NCBI GenBank assembly: GCA_030272585.1
Contig: BSYQ01000008.1
Location: 5,642,001-5,706,000, forward strand
From: Bryopsis sp. KO-2023
Lineage: Eukaryota; Chlorophyta; Ulvophyceae; Bryopsidales; Bryopsidaceae
Length of the DNA stretch: 64,000 bases
Reading direction: 5' to 3'
The notes under the pieces are model-generated. The model searched no databases. It saw only the letters and a program-made list of their open reading frames with translations, and was not told the origin of the DNA. The position numbers were made by a program, and so were the translations under genes. How positions within the stretch are numbered: position 1 is the stretch's first letter; the number at the start of each line of letters is the position of its first letter. Below are positions 49,973-59,936 of the stretch, piece after piece.

Positions 49973-50877
49973 TGAGACCGACGAGCGGAAAACAAATTTG
50001 CAATGAAACTGTCAATCCGATGACGATTTTGAACACCCACGACACATCTCCAAGAACCACCCCCAACCACACAACAAAACGAGTCATTCACACAGGGATT
50101 GGAGTTGTGCTCTCCTTCAACCACTATAAAGTCGCTTCATCCTTGATTCTTGGAGAAATCTTCTCCCAGACCTAGCACACGGATTCACAACACAATCGCA
50201 TACTTGAAAATCTAAATTATCTTATTTACTCATAAACATTCTGAGGAGGCCATCGACGCAGTGTCAAAATGATCAGATCTTCCAGTTTTTTCTGTCACAC
50301 ACAGCACTATTTGTAGAAAAAAATCAAAAAAAAAGGGCACTCACCTGGGCATGTTATTCGTCGATTTAGTTCTTTTTGGTGCTGGTCAGCAACTTCCATG
50401 TCGAACATACTCATTTGGAATTTTGGAAGTTCAAGTATTTCACATCCCAGAACTTGTTTTGGGTGGGGGCTTCTTTGATCACGACCAGGTTTTTGGTTCA
50501 GCATCCAAAATTGCCATCTTCATAGTTCCTGCAGCACAGCATGGTGGTTATTAAAACCCCACCAAAAACTAAACCGGCCAAAAAGCAAAGACCCTCCTAT
50601 TCCAATCAAGAATACAGTCAGCTCGCTCCAGGCAACCGTCACCATCCTCAAGAAAATCTGATACCTCAAAACCCATTGAAAAATCACATCGAATAAAGTC
50701 ACATTTCCAAGCGCCATTTTCAAAAAGAAAAGACAAAAAACATGCCACCAAATGTGTTTTATTATCTGGAGGGCATCTGTCCAGGAAATAACGTTATTCC
50801 ATTGCTATTTCATGTTAACATGCTGGAAAGAAAATCAATGCCTTGATCGATACTGGATTATTGCTTTGATTAATTAC

Positions 50878-51643
50878 CGTAGGGCAATCAGGGGTCCCCG
50901 CTTTCATCAGCGTCAGTCTGGACCCAGCTCATCAGCTGCCTGAAGAAAATATCGGCCATCCGTCCACAAGGCAGCTTTTTCAGGTGTGATAACCGCAGTG
51001 CCTGAGTTATTGCAAGGTAGGGAACAGCAAAAAAAACAACAATCAGAACATAGAACTTTTTGTTGGGATATTTCTAGCGATGACAATGAAAAGGGGAAAA
51101 AAACAGCGTTCGATCAATTACATCACCCCCCTTCGATGGAACAAAAGCGACAAAAGGACCCTGCCAAGTAGGTCATAGCTGCAAGAATTACTTTAGTAGC
51201 CAAAGCGATCAAACCCATTCTTAAGAATGGGAAGCTTCCCGATGAAGTTTTGGTTTTTTTTTTTGAAAGAGCTATAGACCGTCAGACAGTTCGTACACGC
51301 AATCATTGGCATTCGATCATCAAACCTCTTGCAAAGCAGTTCTCATCACCCAGTCTAATTGCTGATATCAGGCCAGCAAATACGTAGTTATTGTAACGTA
51401 CCCCTTACAACACTTCTCAATTTCATATCATGCCTTGGCCATGAAAATGCTTCACTACTTACCGACGGTGCCAGTGAATCCAGAAATAAACTCTCTTCTC
51501 TTTTGGTGCGCAGGGGGGCACCCCAAAATATGAGGATCTGATGTGGGTACAACCAAGGCTGCCAACCCCCCTGCCTTTTTCATTTCTTTCCTCACGGAAA
51601 GGAGCTTGGGGTCAGCCCCCACCGCTGTTGCCGTGGCAGACAT
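50878..51643 (-). pseudogene. Xaa-Pro aminopeptidase (XPNPEP1/APP1-type), N-terminal fragment with frame break
   Basis: Exon 1 (51643-51463, ATG at 51643, phase 1 out at G|GTAAGT) reads LLSVRKEMKKAGGLAALVVP, TSDPH, then KRREFISGFTGTVG, the diagnostic N-terminus of cytosolic aminopeptidase P. Exon 2 (51001-50878) continues in phase: [29 protein letters not shown]. The expected W-T-L-M-K-A-G-T-P then appears only after a one-base shift near 50913-50916 (GACTGACG where GACTGGACG is expected). The catalytic metal-binding C-terminal domain is not found at lower coordinates, so this is a truncated or broken copy, or further exons were missed. Confidence 0.75.
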
Positions 51644-51993
51644 GGCAACCGTTGAACTGCACCTTCCCTGTGACTGATTCTGAAGACAACAGCCAGAAAG
51701 AAAATTTGAAAAACCCTGAAGAAATTAGTTTTTTTTTCATAAAATTGTCTCGGACCCCCATCTTCGCCTTGTGTAAAACATATCCTAAGATTCTCATTGT
51801 AAAGTGTTGTGGGAGCCCCAGATAAAGGTTGTCCACATTTCGTGCTTTTGGTTTTATGTATTGGTATTTTATAGTACCAACATAGTGAGCTCAACCTGTG
51901 GTTGAAAGAACCATGTATTCATATCCACTTTTCAATCATAGAGCTCTACTGGAACTTGTTCACAACCTAAAAATGAAAACAGCAACTCGAGTT

Positions 51994-52019
51994 ATAGCTG
52001 TGGGAGCTCCCACAGCTAT
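51994..52019. other. Perfect 26-bp palindrome
   Basis: ATAGCTGTGGGAG followed directly by its complement CTCCCACAGCTAT, no loop. It lies upstream of both the aminopeptidase fragment (minus) and the 53-kb gene (plus). Confidence 0.8.
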
Positions 52020-52227
52020 TGTATGTCCTGTTCTCACCTGGATCCGCTTTCTACCGCCACGAACTCCGTTCGGAATAGTTCCCTGCACCCCACGGAGCCA
52101 AACTTTGGACATCTTTGATGACCAGCGATCAAACGAAACCAAACGTACCGGTCCGATCTTACGATGGAATAGCGCGTCAAGGCCGAGCGATAACCTCACA
52201 GCAGGAGTCCGATAGCGGACTGTTTTG

Positions 52228-52275
52228 GTTGGCTGAAAAGGTACCCATGAAATCGCGTGGCGGCTGTGCTGTGAC
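52228..52275. repeat. Dispersed repeat B, partial copy
   Basis: GGCTGAAAAGGTACCCATGA, then CGTGGCGGCTGTGCTGTGAC, matches the first part of the repeat at 37548. Confidence 0.5.
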
Positions 52276-52294
52276 CCACTATATAGCGGGGGGC

Positions 52295-52400
52295 TGATCA
52301 CGCTTGGGGGAGGGATGAGGCGTGATTAATCACGCCTGACGTGTGTGGCAAGTCCCATCGTCCCCTCGCCATCCACCCGAAAAGCGTGATCAGTCGCCGT
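52295..52400. promoter_or_regulatory. Cluster of GCGTGATC-type sites with a perfect palindrome
   Basis: Contains TGATCACGC, the perfect 20-bp palindrome AGGCGTGATTAATCACGCCT (52318-52337) and GCGTGATCAG. The same GCGTGATC/GTGATCACAGCG words recur at 59855-59915. The cluster sits at the start of a CpG-rich stretch (52340-52640), as expected for a promoter-proximal binding region. The factor is unknown. Confidence 0.4.
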
Positions 52401-52601
52401 CCCATCGCCTGCAGTCGAAGTCCCTTCGGGCGCGCGAGAGGACCCGTAACGCCCGATCGTCATCGTTTCCCCCATTTCCCCCCGCCGAGGTCGCGCACCG
52501 CGCGGGAGGGCGGTGGGGCGTGCGGGAACGACGGAGCGCGAACAGCGGACGGCGGAGCGCGCTGGGGTTGCGGACGTTCGAAATGCAGCCGCGGGTCCGC
52601 G

Positions 52602-52897
52602 GTTGCTTGCGACTGGAGGGAAGGGTGAGGGGGGACTATGTTGTGCTTGGTCTTTATCTCGGATACTTCTCTTGTCTCCCCTTGTTATTGTAATGCACTC
52701 GCGCGATGGTAGTCTGGAAGGGGGAAATCCTTCCATAGAAAAAGTTACTTGCAACTGGTGCCAGCATGAAGGGAAGGGTGAGGGGGGATGGGGGGACTGT
52801 TTTGGGCTTGTTTTGAGCTTTGTTTGGGATACTTCTCTTCTCTTCCCTTGTTCTTGCATGCATTTGCATGATGGTAGTCTGGAAGGGGGAAGCTCCC
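52602..52897 (+). repeat. Imperfect tandem duplication of about 140 bp that includes a donor-like site
   Basis: Copy 1 (52602-52735) and copy 2 (52745-52897) share GTTRCTTGCRACTGG, GGGAAGGGTGAGGGGGGA, GGATACTTCTCTT and ATGGTAGTCTGGAAGGGGGA. Each contains AAGG|GTGAGG, which could act as a 5' splice site. Confidence 0.7.
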
Positions 52898-53029
52898 AAT
52901 AGTTTTCTGATATCCTGATTCGTGGTGAAATTTCAATTCCAATTTCTGATTGAACTTTCAACAATGTGGACAGTTTGGACGCTGCATTGAGACGGCCTGG
53001 TTGATTCGATCGAGAATTCAAGTTTCCAG

Positions 53030-54507
53030 GGGGTGATGGCAAGGTTGTGCAGGACAGCCCGGTTATGCTTTGTCGGAGTAGTAACAATGGAGTGAAGCTG
53101 CTGGCACGTGCTGTATTGGACAGAATGGATGATATTCCTGTGCACTGTGTTGATCTTTCACCAGTGCTTCTGCTTGCGACATCCGGAGTTGACAGGTATG
53201 GTTTTTCTTCTCACCTTTTTTCAGTTTGGCTTTTGTGGCTGATTATCATGTACAATGTGTAGCACTTTCTTCTCAAATTTTGTCCATTTACATGCAAAAA
53301 AAAGCTTCTTCCTTTCGTAGAGGAAATAAACAACAATACAAGGTGAACAAAACAGAGAGTTGGCGACATGCCAAACTCGATAAGAATCTCAACCCCGCTA
53401 CCCAGTCCCCATCGATCATAATTCGTCATGTCAAAATTTCCCCCCTTCTGATTTCTCATTCTCGTGACCCCCCGACCTCTGTTCTTGGTTGTTCAATGCC
53501 CACACAGTCTCGACCTGTGATATCTTTGCACACTGCAATCCTCGTGCCCCAAACTGCAACGATGTGAAGCAGAACGCTCTCCTAAGGTCTGTTCTGTGCG
53601 AATTCCAGATTCCATGCATTGTGGTAATGGGGGTAGAATTTGCCAGGCTGTGTCAGCGCCAAGAACCATCACAGAGGGTATATGCAAACTTGTGTTTGGA
53701 GGCTTTCTTTGGTTTGTGTAGGACTTGAAGGCTGATTGTTTGTGGTTGCGTTCAAATGCACCATACTTCCGCATGTCGTTTTATTGCTGGTTGCAACTTT
53801 TCTGTGCGCTAATCAGGTTTGGTACTTAGGATGAGGACGAAGTGTTCGATCAGATCAGGGCATGGCCGGGGGTGAATCTGAGCAGGAACGATGTCGCAGT
53901 TCCGCATGGAGTTTTCTGCCCGCCAGAAACCAGCTTGCCATGTGTTGAACAAGTGAGTTCCACCCCTCCCCCTCCCTGTAGGGATCCCCGGATCCGAGTA
54001 GCACCAGAAGCCACCGGATCGACAGCCGAAACCCCTCGCGATTCTAACAAACACAAGCAAAGTGATTTGGGGTTGAAGAGGTACTGGTCCAAGACTCTGG
54101 CGCAGTGTTTGCCTGGAAATGAAGAAGTTGGGGCGAAGGAAAGTGTGCATTCGACTGGCAGCCAGGCGATTGCTTGCTCCCATGACACTCTGTGCTTTGT
54201 CTACTTGAGGCAAGAGGCTCTGTACCGAATAATGAGGTTGGAGAAAATCATCAAGTCTTTCGGTGAGAGCACCTTGCAAGCAGTGTGAAAAAAAGTGGCA
54301 ATCTCTCTCTCTCTCTTTTTGCATATAGACATATATTTGTATATATCTATATTGTTTAAATTTTGCTGGGGTTTGTTGTTTTGGACCCCCTTTTGTGTTT
54401 TTTAATTCCCTGGTTTGTTTTTCTTGTGCAACATAGGTTGGGACTTGAAGCTTGCTGGCCTTATTCTCAACGGAGCTGTCGTAGTGGCGTCGCGCACGGA
54501 TGGATAG
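53030..54507 (+). CDS. Unrecognised multi-exon protein, C-terminal part
   Basis: Exons: 53030-53195 (DSPVMLCRSSNNGVKLLARA ... HCVDLSPVLLLATSGVD), 53508-53677 (CDIFAHCNPRAPNCNDVKQN ... CEFQIPCIVVMGVEFARLCQ), 53830-54262 (DEDEVFDQIRAWPGVNLSRN ... LRQEALYRIMRLEKIIKSF) and 54437-54507 (GWDLKLAGLILNGAVVVASR, stop TAG). Phases agree for exons 2-3-4. Exon 1 ends phase 2 while exon 2 needs phase 1, so a small exon or a different donor is missing. SSNNGVKLLARA vaguely resembles a degenerate P-loop, but I do not assign a family. Upstream exons are not resolved. Confidence 0.5.
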
Positions 54508-54779
54508 AAAATGAGGCGAATATCTCCATGTAAGTATGTTTTCACAACCAGTGTTTTGAGAACTTTTTTCCTTCGTTAATGGCGCCCCATTTTAGACAAT
54601 GATTCGCTTTTGTTTCAGACAATCATTCCACTAGTGGGTGGATACTGCTTCAGAAAAAAATAACCCCAGTGGGTGGATTTTGATTTTTTCCACATCAAAA
54701 ACTTGAAAGAGTGTTTCAGAGGGTGTACACGACATTTCAGGGATATCCCTTAAAATTTCCCCAAAATGTTTTTGAAATA

Positions 54780-55491
54780 GAGTGCCAAGATACCATGAAC
54801 GTGAATCTGGAAGGTGGCACCTCAGTTTCGTCATTCGAACTTGCAAACAAAGTCCTGGAACCTGGAAAACAGTCCTCAGATTTTGTGGTGCGGGAATACG
54901 ACTCCAAACTCCACAGCAGAGAGGTGGAGCCCTTCACAGCCGAAAAGGTGAACAGGAAAACAAAATCTGGCTTCCTGATCCAAAATCCCTGAATGTAAGT
55001 TTTTCAAATTCTCTATGATAGTTTTCATAGAAAGAACCACTGAAAGAAAGAGTGAAATCGCTGTTCTGTTGCGTTCCAGTCTGGCCAGTTGTTTTACTTG
55101 ATCTGTCTCTTTCAATACAAAAGAGGTGACCATTAAATTTATATCCTGTGTCAAGAAAGCAGAAAGCAGAAAAGAAAACCAGGAACAAAATAAAGTAGTA
55201 GAATAGAAAAAAAAAGGCAAACAAAAATTGAGTTATTATTTCTGTTGATTCTGATCACTTCGTCACGTAATGCACATCTTCATTTCCCTCCCCAGTTCTT
55301 CACAAGGAAATAAAAAATACTAAAAAATAGTTTCGTATTGATGTGGTGTTGTCCCAATGGCTGTTTTCGTTTTCTCCAGGAACCTTGCCAGTGCTGGGAG
55401 CCGTTTACTTGTGGAGGATTGGTTGGCCTTGTTGTATTCTTCCCACAAGCTCGACATTGCGTCTGCATCCCTGCAAGTGGGCAAAAGGCAA
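54780..55491 (+). CDS. Two candidate exons of an unrecognised plus-strand gene
   Basis: About 54780-54948 (after GAAATAG) reads MNVNLEGGTSVSSFELANKV, VVREYDSKLHSREVEPFTAE to K|GTGAACA. About 55380-55491 (after TTCTCCAG) reads NLASAGSRLLVEDWLALLYS, SHKLDIASASLQVGKRQ to CAAG|GTAAGC. They may be 5' exons of the CotH-like gene downstream, but the phase link is not shown. Confidence 0.35.
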
Positions 55492-55517
55492 GGTAAGCTG
55501 AAAAAAAACACACACAT

Positions 55518-56237
55518 TCAGTTTCCGTTGAAAAAAAACACCCTCCAAAAAAACCCATACCCATTAGACTCCAATGCATGCAGTGCATGAAATATGTATT
55601 TCATTTCCTTGATTCTTGTTCGCATAGTAGTTCCTCTCCTCCAGGAAGGCTTAGTCTTTTCCATAGTCAAGATGGGTATTGTTCTCTTGATCACCAACCC
55701 ATTGTCACCCCTTTCAAAGATAATCCCCTCAAATTCTTCCCTTACTGCCTCTAGTTGCAGCAACTCTCCGTTCTTGGTTAGGATAATTGGACGGAAAAAT
55801 TTGTTGTGCAGCTGGATAGGATAACCGATTTTGCTGTCTCCCGGCCAAAATTGGAACCCCGGATATATATTTTTCGCAACTGATTTTTTCTGCCCCTTTT
55901 CTGTCTTTATCGACACATTGAAATGTCCTGGAAACGAGGGAGAAACTGTTATTGTCCCATTTTCCAAGACGCCGATGTTCCTTCCAACGACGCACGCCCA
56001 TTTCCTGAGTGCTTCCCCCGTGGACAAGTTCTTCACAAGGTTGTTTGCTGTCACTATTTGTTTGTTTTCAATCATTTCATCTTGAGATGAAAGAAGTGTT
56101 TCACCCAAGCTTGAAGATGTGCCTTTCTTCCCTTGCAGGTTCGCCAAGAGAAAATCGCTGTAAGAAAAGGAGTCCGCATGAAGTGTGGCGCGAAGGTAGT
56201 CGATCACAGAGCTGAATTCTGTTTTAAGATATATCAT
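55518..56237 (-). CDS. Intronless 239-codon open frame, unrecognised
   Basis: Starts ATG 56237 and reads MIYLKTEFSSVIDYLRATLH, GKKGTSSSLGETLLSSQDEM, GEALRKWACVVGRNIGVLEN, FQFWPGDSKIGYPIQLHNKF, FRPIILTKNGELLQLEAVRE. It is the longest uninterrupted AT-region frame in the window and has balanced composition, so it is likely or recently coding. The last 20 residues after HALHALESN may be read-through. It lies opposite the plus-strand exons. A single-exon gene amid intron-rich neighbours suggests a retrocopy or acquired gene. No domain recognised. Confidence 0.5.
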   Translation of the reverse strand: MIYLKTEFSSVIDYLRATLHADSFSYSDFLLANLQGKKGTSSSLGETLLSSQDEMIENKQIVTANNLVKNLSTGEALRKWACVVGRNIGVLENGTITVSPSFPGHFNVSIKTEKGQKKSVAKNIYPGFQFWPGDSKIGYPIQLHNKFFRPIILTKNGELLQLEAVREEFEGIIFERGDNGLVIKRTIPILTMEKTKPSWRRGTTMRTRIKEMKYIFHALHALESNGYGFFWRVFFFNGN

Positions 56238-56503
56238 TTTGCTCAGAATAAGCTCATCAATCTTCCCTCCTCAAATCCAACCCCCTTTTCCCTCCCTTTC
56301 GCACAAGGCATGTAGAGAAATGGCAAGAGTAGAAGCGTTTGACATGTCGAAACCCTGTTTCAGAACAGAAAAGGTGAGGGTGAGGGGTGAATGCGATGAA
56401 AAAAAGAAAGTTCTTGGACAGGGGATGCGATTCCTGCACTAGATTCGGCTGAGTGGGGTTGGACAAGAATGACCATGGACATTTTCTGGATTTTTCTGTG
56501 GGT

Positions 56504-56549
56504 AAGCAGTCTTGGATGAATTCTTGCTGGTTCGATTCCAGCACTGCTT
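56504..56549 (+). other. tRNA-like structure: acceptor stem plus perfect T arm, no D arm
   Basis: AAGCAGT and ACTGCTT (7 bp) enclose GCTGG-TTCGATT-CCAGC, a canonical 5-bp T arm with 7-base loop; GGTTCGATTCC is an exact RNA polymerase III B-box. Only 15 bases (CTTGGATGAATTCTT) separate the 5' acceptor strand from the T arm, so D and anticodon arms are absent. It is not a functional tRNA by standard rules. Confidence 0.35.
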
Positions 56550-56599
56550 CTACAAGATTCTGGATTTTTCTGTGGATTTTTCTATGGATGTTTCTGTAT

Positions 56600-56700
56600 T
56601 CAACAGAAGAATTGAGATTAAAAAAACAAACAAACGATAAGCAAACAAACAATAAACAAACAATAAATAGATAAATAAACAATAAAGAGCTTAAATCATT
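56600..56700. repeat. AAACAAAC/AAACAATA simple-sequence tract
   Basis: Runs of AAACAAAC, AAACAATA and AAATAAAC over about 80 bases (56622-56695), preceded by repeats of TTTTTCTGTGGATTT. Confidence 0.7.
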
Positions 56701-57400
56701 AAAAAAAAAACAGAAAGTGAATTATCCAAAAAGACTCACTTTCCGCAATTTCAACTTGACTTCGGATTCTACCCCTCCTTTCCATTCCCTCACACATGTC
56801 CTCTTTCTTTTTCCAAGACGTCACAATACGTAATACTGTTTAATAGGGTGATGGTAAAAATACGCAAAAACGCGAGTATTAAAAAAATAGTGAAATCTGT
56901 CATAACTTTCTTATGACTTGATTAATTTACATATTTGAGATGTCTAATCGCAAGGAAAAAACATTTCCTATCATTTGAAAGTTGTTTGAGATCCATCCGA
57001 GGTCTGTGTGAGAAGTTATGAACATTATATTTTCATTTTCGTTAGACAATGAATGACACCCAGGCCGCTTTGTAAGGTCGAAGAAAGCGGCTCCCCTTTT
57101 ATCCCCACAGTTACCACGACCTCCAGGTTCACTCTCAGTCAACGTTCGGTCGTAATCTCCTAACCATAACTCCCAAAACACACACTTGATCATATCTTGA
57201 TCACTTTTGCCCGCTTCCACTTCCAAACCCTCGAAGAATGATATCCCCAAAAAGATTCCTGCAATATAGCGTGCAGTAAAATTGGTCTCAATCCTCCCAG
57301 CAAATGTCTCAGCAATTGCCACAGCAAATGTCAGCTGGAGCATGCATCGGCATGAGCTGCAAAGGAGGGGATCGAAGTTTTCAGAGGCTTTAGCTTATGC
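56701..57400. other. No firm gene; minus-strand open frame of unknown status
   Basis: A minus-strand frame (57343-56927) reads LQLTFAVAIAETFAGRIETN, FTARYIAGIFLGISFFEGLE and onward. It resembles a membrane protein segment but has no fixed start or splice sites. Confidence 0.25.
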
Positions 57401-57528
57401 CGTCCCCGCTGGTGACACGAAAAAATGACCTCGTCGCGACTTCTGAAAGTATTTTTCATTCCTGAGTCGCATAACTGCGCCGTCCACTGCGCCTCTGATC
57501 CTTTTTTCTTCCCCCCAAAAATAATGAG

Positions 57529-58257
57529 GTGGAGAATACAAAGCTTTGGACTGAAAACGAAGAGGCCCCATCGAGATCCACCAAAGAGGCTCCCAAAAAC
57601 ATTGCCCCGAAAACTTATCAGCTGACGATCGTGGCAGGTGGAGAGGTGATTACCAGAGGCGCCGCAGGTGGCACCGCAAGACAGGGGCGACTGTGTAGAC
57701 TTGGGGGAATTGTACGTAGCTCAGGGAAGCTCAAGCAACGACCGCGAGGAAGAAAAGATATGTCACAGCGCTCGATCGCCCCTGTTGATGCTCGGTGCTC
57801 TGGGCCTTCCTAGTGGTGAGGCCTTGTCCCGCCGCCGCAGTCTATGCAGTCTCTGGTGGTGGAATTCTATCCAATATATATGTTGAGGAGTGGATAACTG
57901 GGAGCTACGCGAGAGATTGACACATTGCAGGGTGTGGGGTATATGGTTTTATGAGATTAGGGCACGGCATGTTTGCTTACTGAGGTGCAGGAGGTGTCTG
58001 GTTTACCCGTGGTTTAAATAAGAACAATATTGTGTTGCATGAACATTTCAGTGTTACGTATGTGTGTGGGATGTCTGACTACATTAACTATCCTAAATTT
58101 TTATTTTATTTTTATTTCTGGTTTTCAGATTGGGATGTGAATGGGCCCATGGGAATCGAGATTCGAGGTTCTACCTCAGCCAGGGACTCCTCGAAAAAGT
58201 TTTTTTCGGTGGAGCTCAGGGATCGGCTCGGGGAAGATGCCAGCATCAATATTTTTG
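57529..58257 (+). CDS. CotH-like (spore-coat protein H kinase family) exons
   Basis: Three exons join in phase (1,1,1): 57529-57637, 57699-57815 and 58129-58257. The third reads DWDVNGPMGIEIRGSTSARD, SSKKFFSVELRD, GEDASINIF. The pattern G-I-x-I-R-G-S-[ST]-S followed by K-K-x-[FY]-x-[VI]-E-L and a hydrophobic loop is the beginning of the CotH domain (atypical protein kinases; also cell-surface proteins in some eukaryotes). The expected following segment (D-W-x-L ... R-N) is not found, so the gene is incomplete here or later exons are missed. Preceding exons read KTYQLTIVA and SPLLMLGALGLPS. Confidence 0.5.
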
Positions 58258-59209
58258 GTATTTGTATGGAAAATAATTTATTTTGGGTGAACCCCCAGAG
58301 AATTTGGCCTTACTCTTGCAATTCAATTATTGGGAAGGACGTTTTTGTTGCGGTAATCATTGTGCTATCACATGTTTTTTTGGGCCTATTATTGGAATGT
58401 ATCCTTTGTTGTAAGTCTCTTTTCGTAGATTGCTTTTCTTTTCTCGGACGCAGTTCAACAAGCACTCTGAAACACCTTTTCAGAAAGTTTGCCTGTTACG
58501 AACTTAGGTTCACCAGTTCCCCTTAAAAGACTACCCACACCATCTTACTGTTCCTCTCACGATTCCATTCGCATCCACAAGTCAACACAACTGCATCCCA
58601 CTTCATCTCACTTAGCCTTACTCACACTCTTTCAGTTCACTAGACTCCCAATCTAATGTCATCTCAGTTGCGATTCACAACACCTTGGTCAAAAGCAAAT
58701 TCATGAAGTTCGTTTTGTGGGGTGGAAAAGAATTCACCAGCTGCCGATGAAAAGCAAACCAAGGCATGAAAATGCATCTTTATTCATGCAAGTCTAAGAC
58801 TAGAGTGACTCTTGAACACCAAATGATTAATGTCAATGGAATTCTCACCTTTCCGTCATAATATCGTCACTTTTGCTATGTCGCAACGGCTCTTGTTCCT
58901 CTCCACCTGCCACTGTAAGTCCACTTTCTAGGAGGCGAAGCTGACGCGCGCAAAATGGATACTGTGCCCAGCCGCAGTTTTGCCTCGAAAAATCTGGGCC
59001 ATCTCAGTGAAGTTGGTTGGTTTTCCCCCCGCGATATAGTGGTTCCTGTTGTTATCATGAAGTCATAGTTCCGCGTCTGTGAGGAGAGGAAAGAAGAAAA
59101 AAAAGCGCATATAGTTCCAGTGGAGAGTTCGCGAAAATCTGTGGCTTGAAAAGTTGTGGCATGAACTTGTCGCGAAGTTGTTTGGTCCCAACCAAAAGCT
59201 TGATCTGCG
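58258..59209. other. No gene recognised
   Basis: The plus frame runs on to 58526 as probable intron read-through. The remaining sequence has no splice-flanked open frames I can support. Confidence 0.35.
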
Positions 59210-59291
59210 AGGGTTTGCTTGCTGCTTGCACTGGTTTGTTCATCTCCAAGAGGGTTTGCTTGCTGCTTGCACTGGTTTGTTCATCTCCAAG
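59210..59291. repeat. Perfect 41-bp tandem duplication
   Basis: Two exact copies of a 41-base unit beginning AGGGTTTGCTTGCTGCTTGC and ending CATCTCCAAG, 59210-59250 and 59251-59291. Identity suggests a very recent event or an assembly artefact. Confidence 0.9.
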
Positions 59292-59333
59292 GAAAGTAAT
59301 GAGGGGCAGAATATAAACCTGCTTGAGTTAGTT

Positions 59334-59785
59334 TAGGTAAAAAGAAGGGGGGAGTCTTTAAACGGCGGGGTACAAAGTCGGACAAGTCGTCGAAAACATG
59401 CCAGGGCCAGAGATACAAGCGACTGCGCACGGAAGAAAGTAGGGAAGCGTCCAGTTGCGAATAAATCCTTTTGCCCAGAAATTCGAAATTCGTCAAACGA
59501 ATTCCACCGAGAAGCGCCACTTGACTGCACTGATCTCCGACGTCAGTTTTAAGTTTTTCGGGTTTCCGTTTGGGCAGGCAGTCCCTTTTTGCTGACTTCC
59601 ACGAACGCAAACCCGAGACATACAACACCCCCAGCGCAAAGCACGGACTGTAAACGACAAGCAGAAAAACAAAATTCACGGAATCGGGTTCTCCCCGGTG
59701 CGTGCTTCGAGTATGTCTCGATTATCCAAACCGGCTTTGCACGAAGTCGTCGAGTGGCCGCGCGGGGATCCTCGCGACGAGGCAT
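59334..59785 (-). CDS. Hypothetical protein exon(s)
   Basis: After CGTTTACAG (about 59650) a minus-strand frame reads CFALGVLYVSGLRSWKSAKR, QVALLGGIRLTNFEFLGKRI, SRLYLWPWHVFDDLSDFVPR. An overlapping 5' frame from 59785 reads MPRREDPRAATRRLRAKPVW. The GC content is higher than in the flanks. No family recognised. Confidence 0.35.
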
Positions 59786-59854
59786 AATACCCCACGAGTC
59801 GCCAGAATCTCGTTGGGTGCGTCAGCACCGATGTTGGGCGTGAACGGCTGAATT

Positions 59855-59915
59855 ACGTGATTGATGGATCGTGATCACAGCGTGAATGTCCCCCGTGAAG
59901 GCGTGATCGGGGCGA
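59855..59915. promoter_or_regulatory. Second GCGTGATC-type site cluster
   Basis: TACGTGATTG, CGTGATCACAGCGTGAATG and GGCGTGATCGGGG occur within 60 bases, sharing words with 52295-52400. It lies upstream (5') of the minus-strand frame at 59785, so it may be that gene's promoter. Confidence 0.35.
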
Positions 59916-59936
59916 CGAAAACCTTATATTATATAT

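Noticed and set aside
52326-53087. A 253-codon minus-strand frame rich in Pro, Ser and Arg
   Set aside because: It spans the CpG-rich stretch and both copies of a tandem duplication; open length is explained by GC-rich composition, and it overlaps the plus-strand exon at 53030.
53030-53195. Degenerate Walker A / AAA ATPase in the 53-kb gene
   Set aside because: The GxxxxGK[ST] pattern is absent and no Walker B or sensor motif follows.
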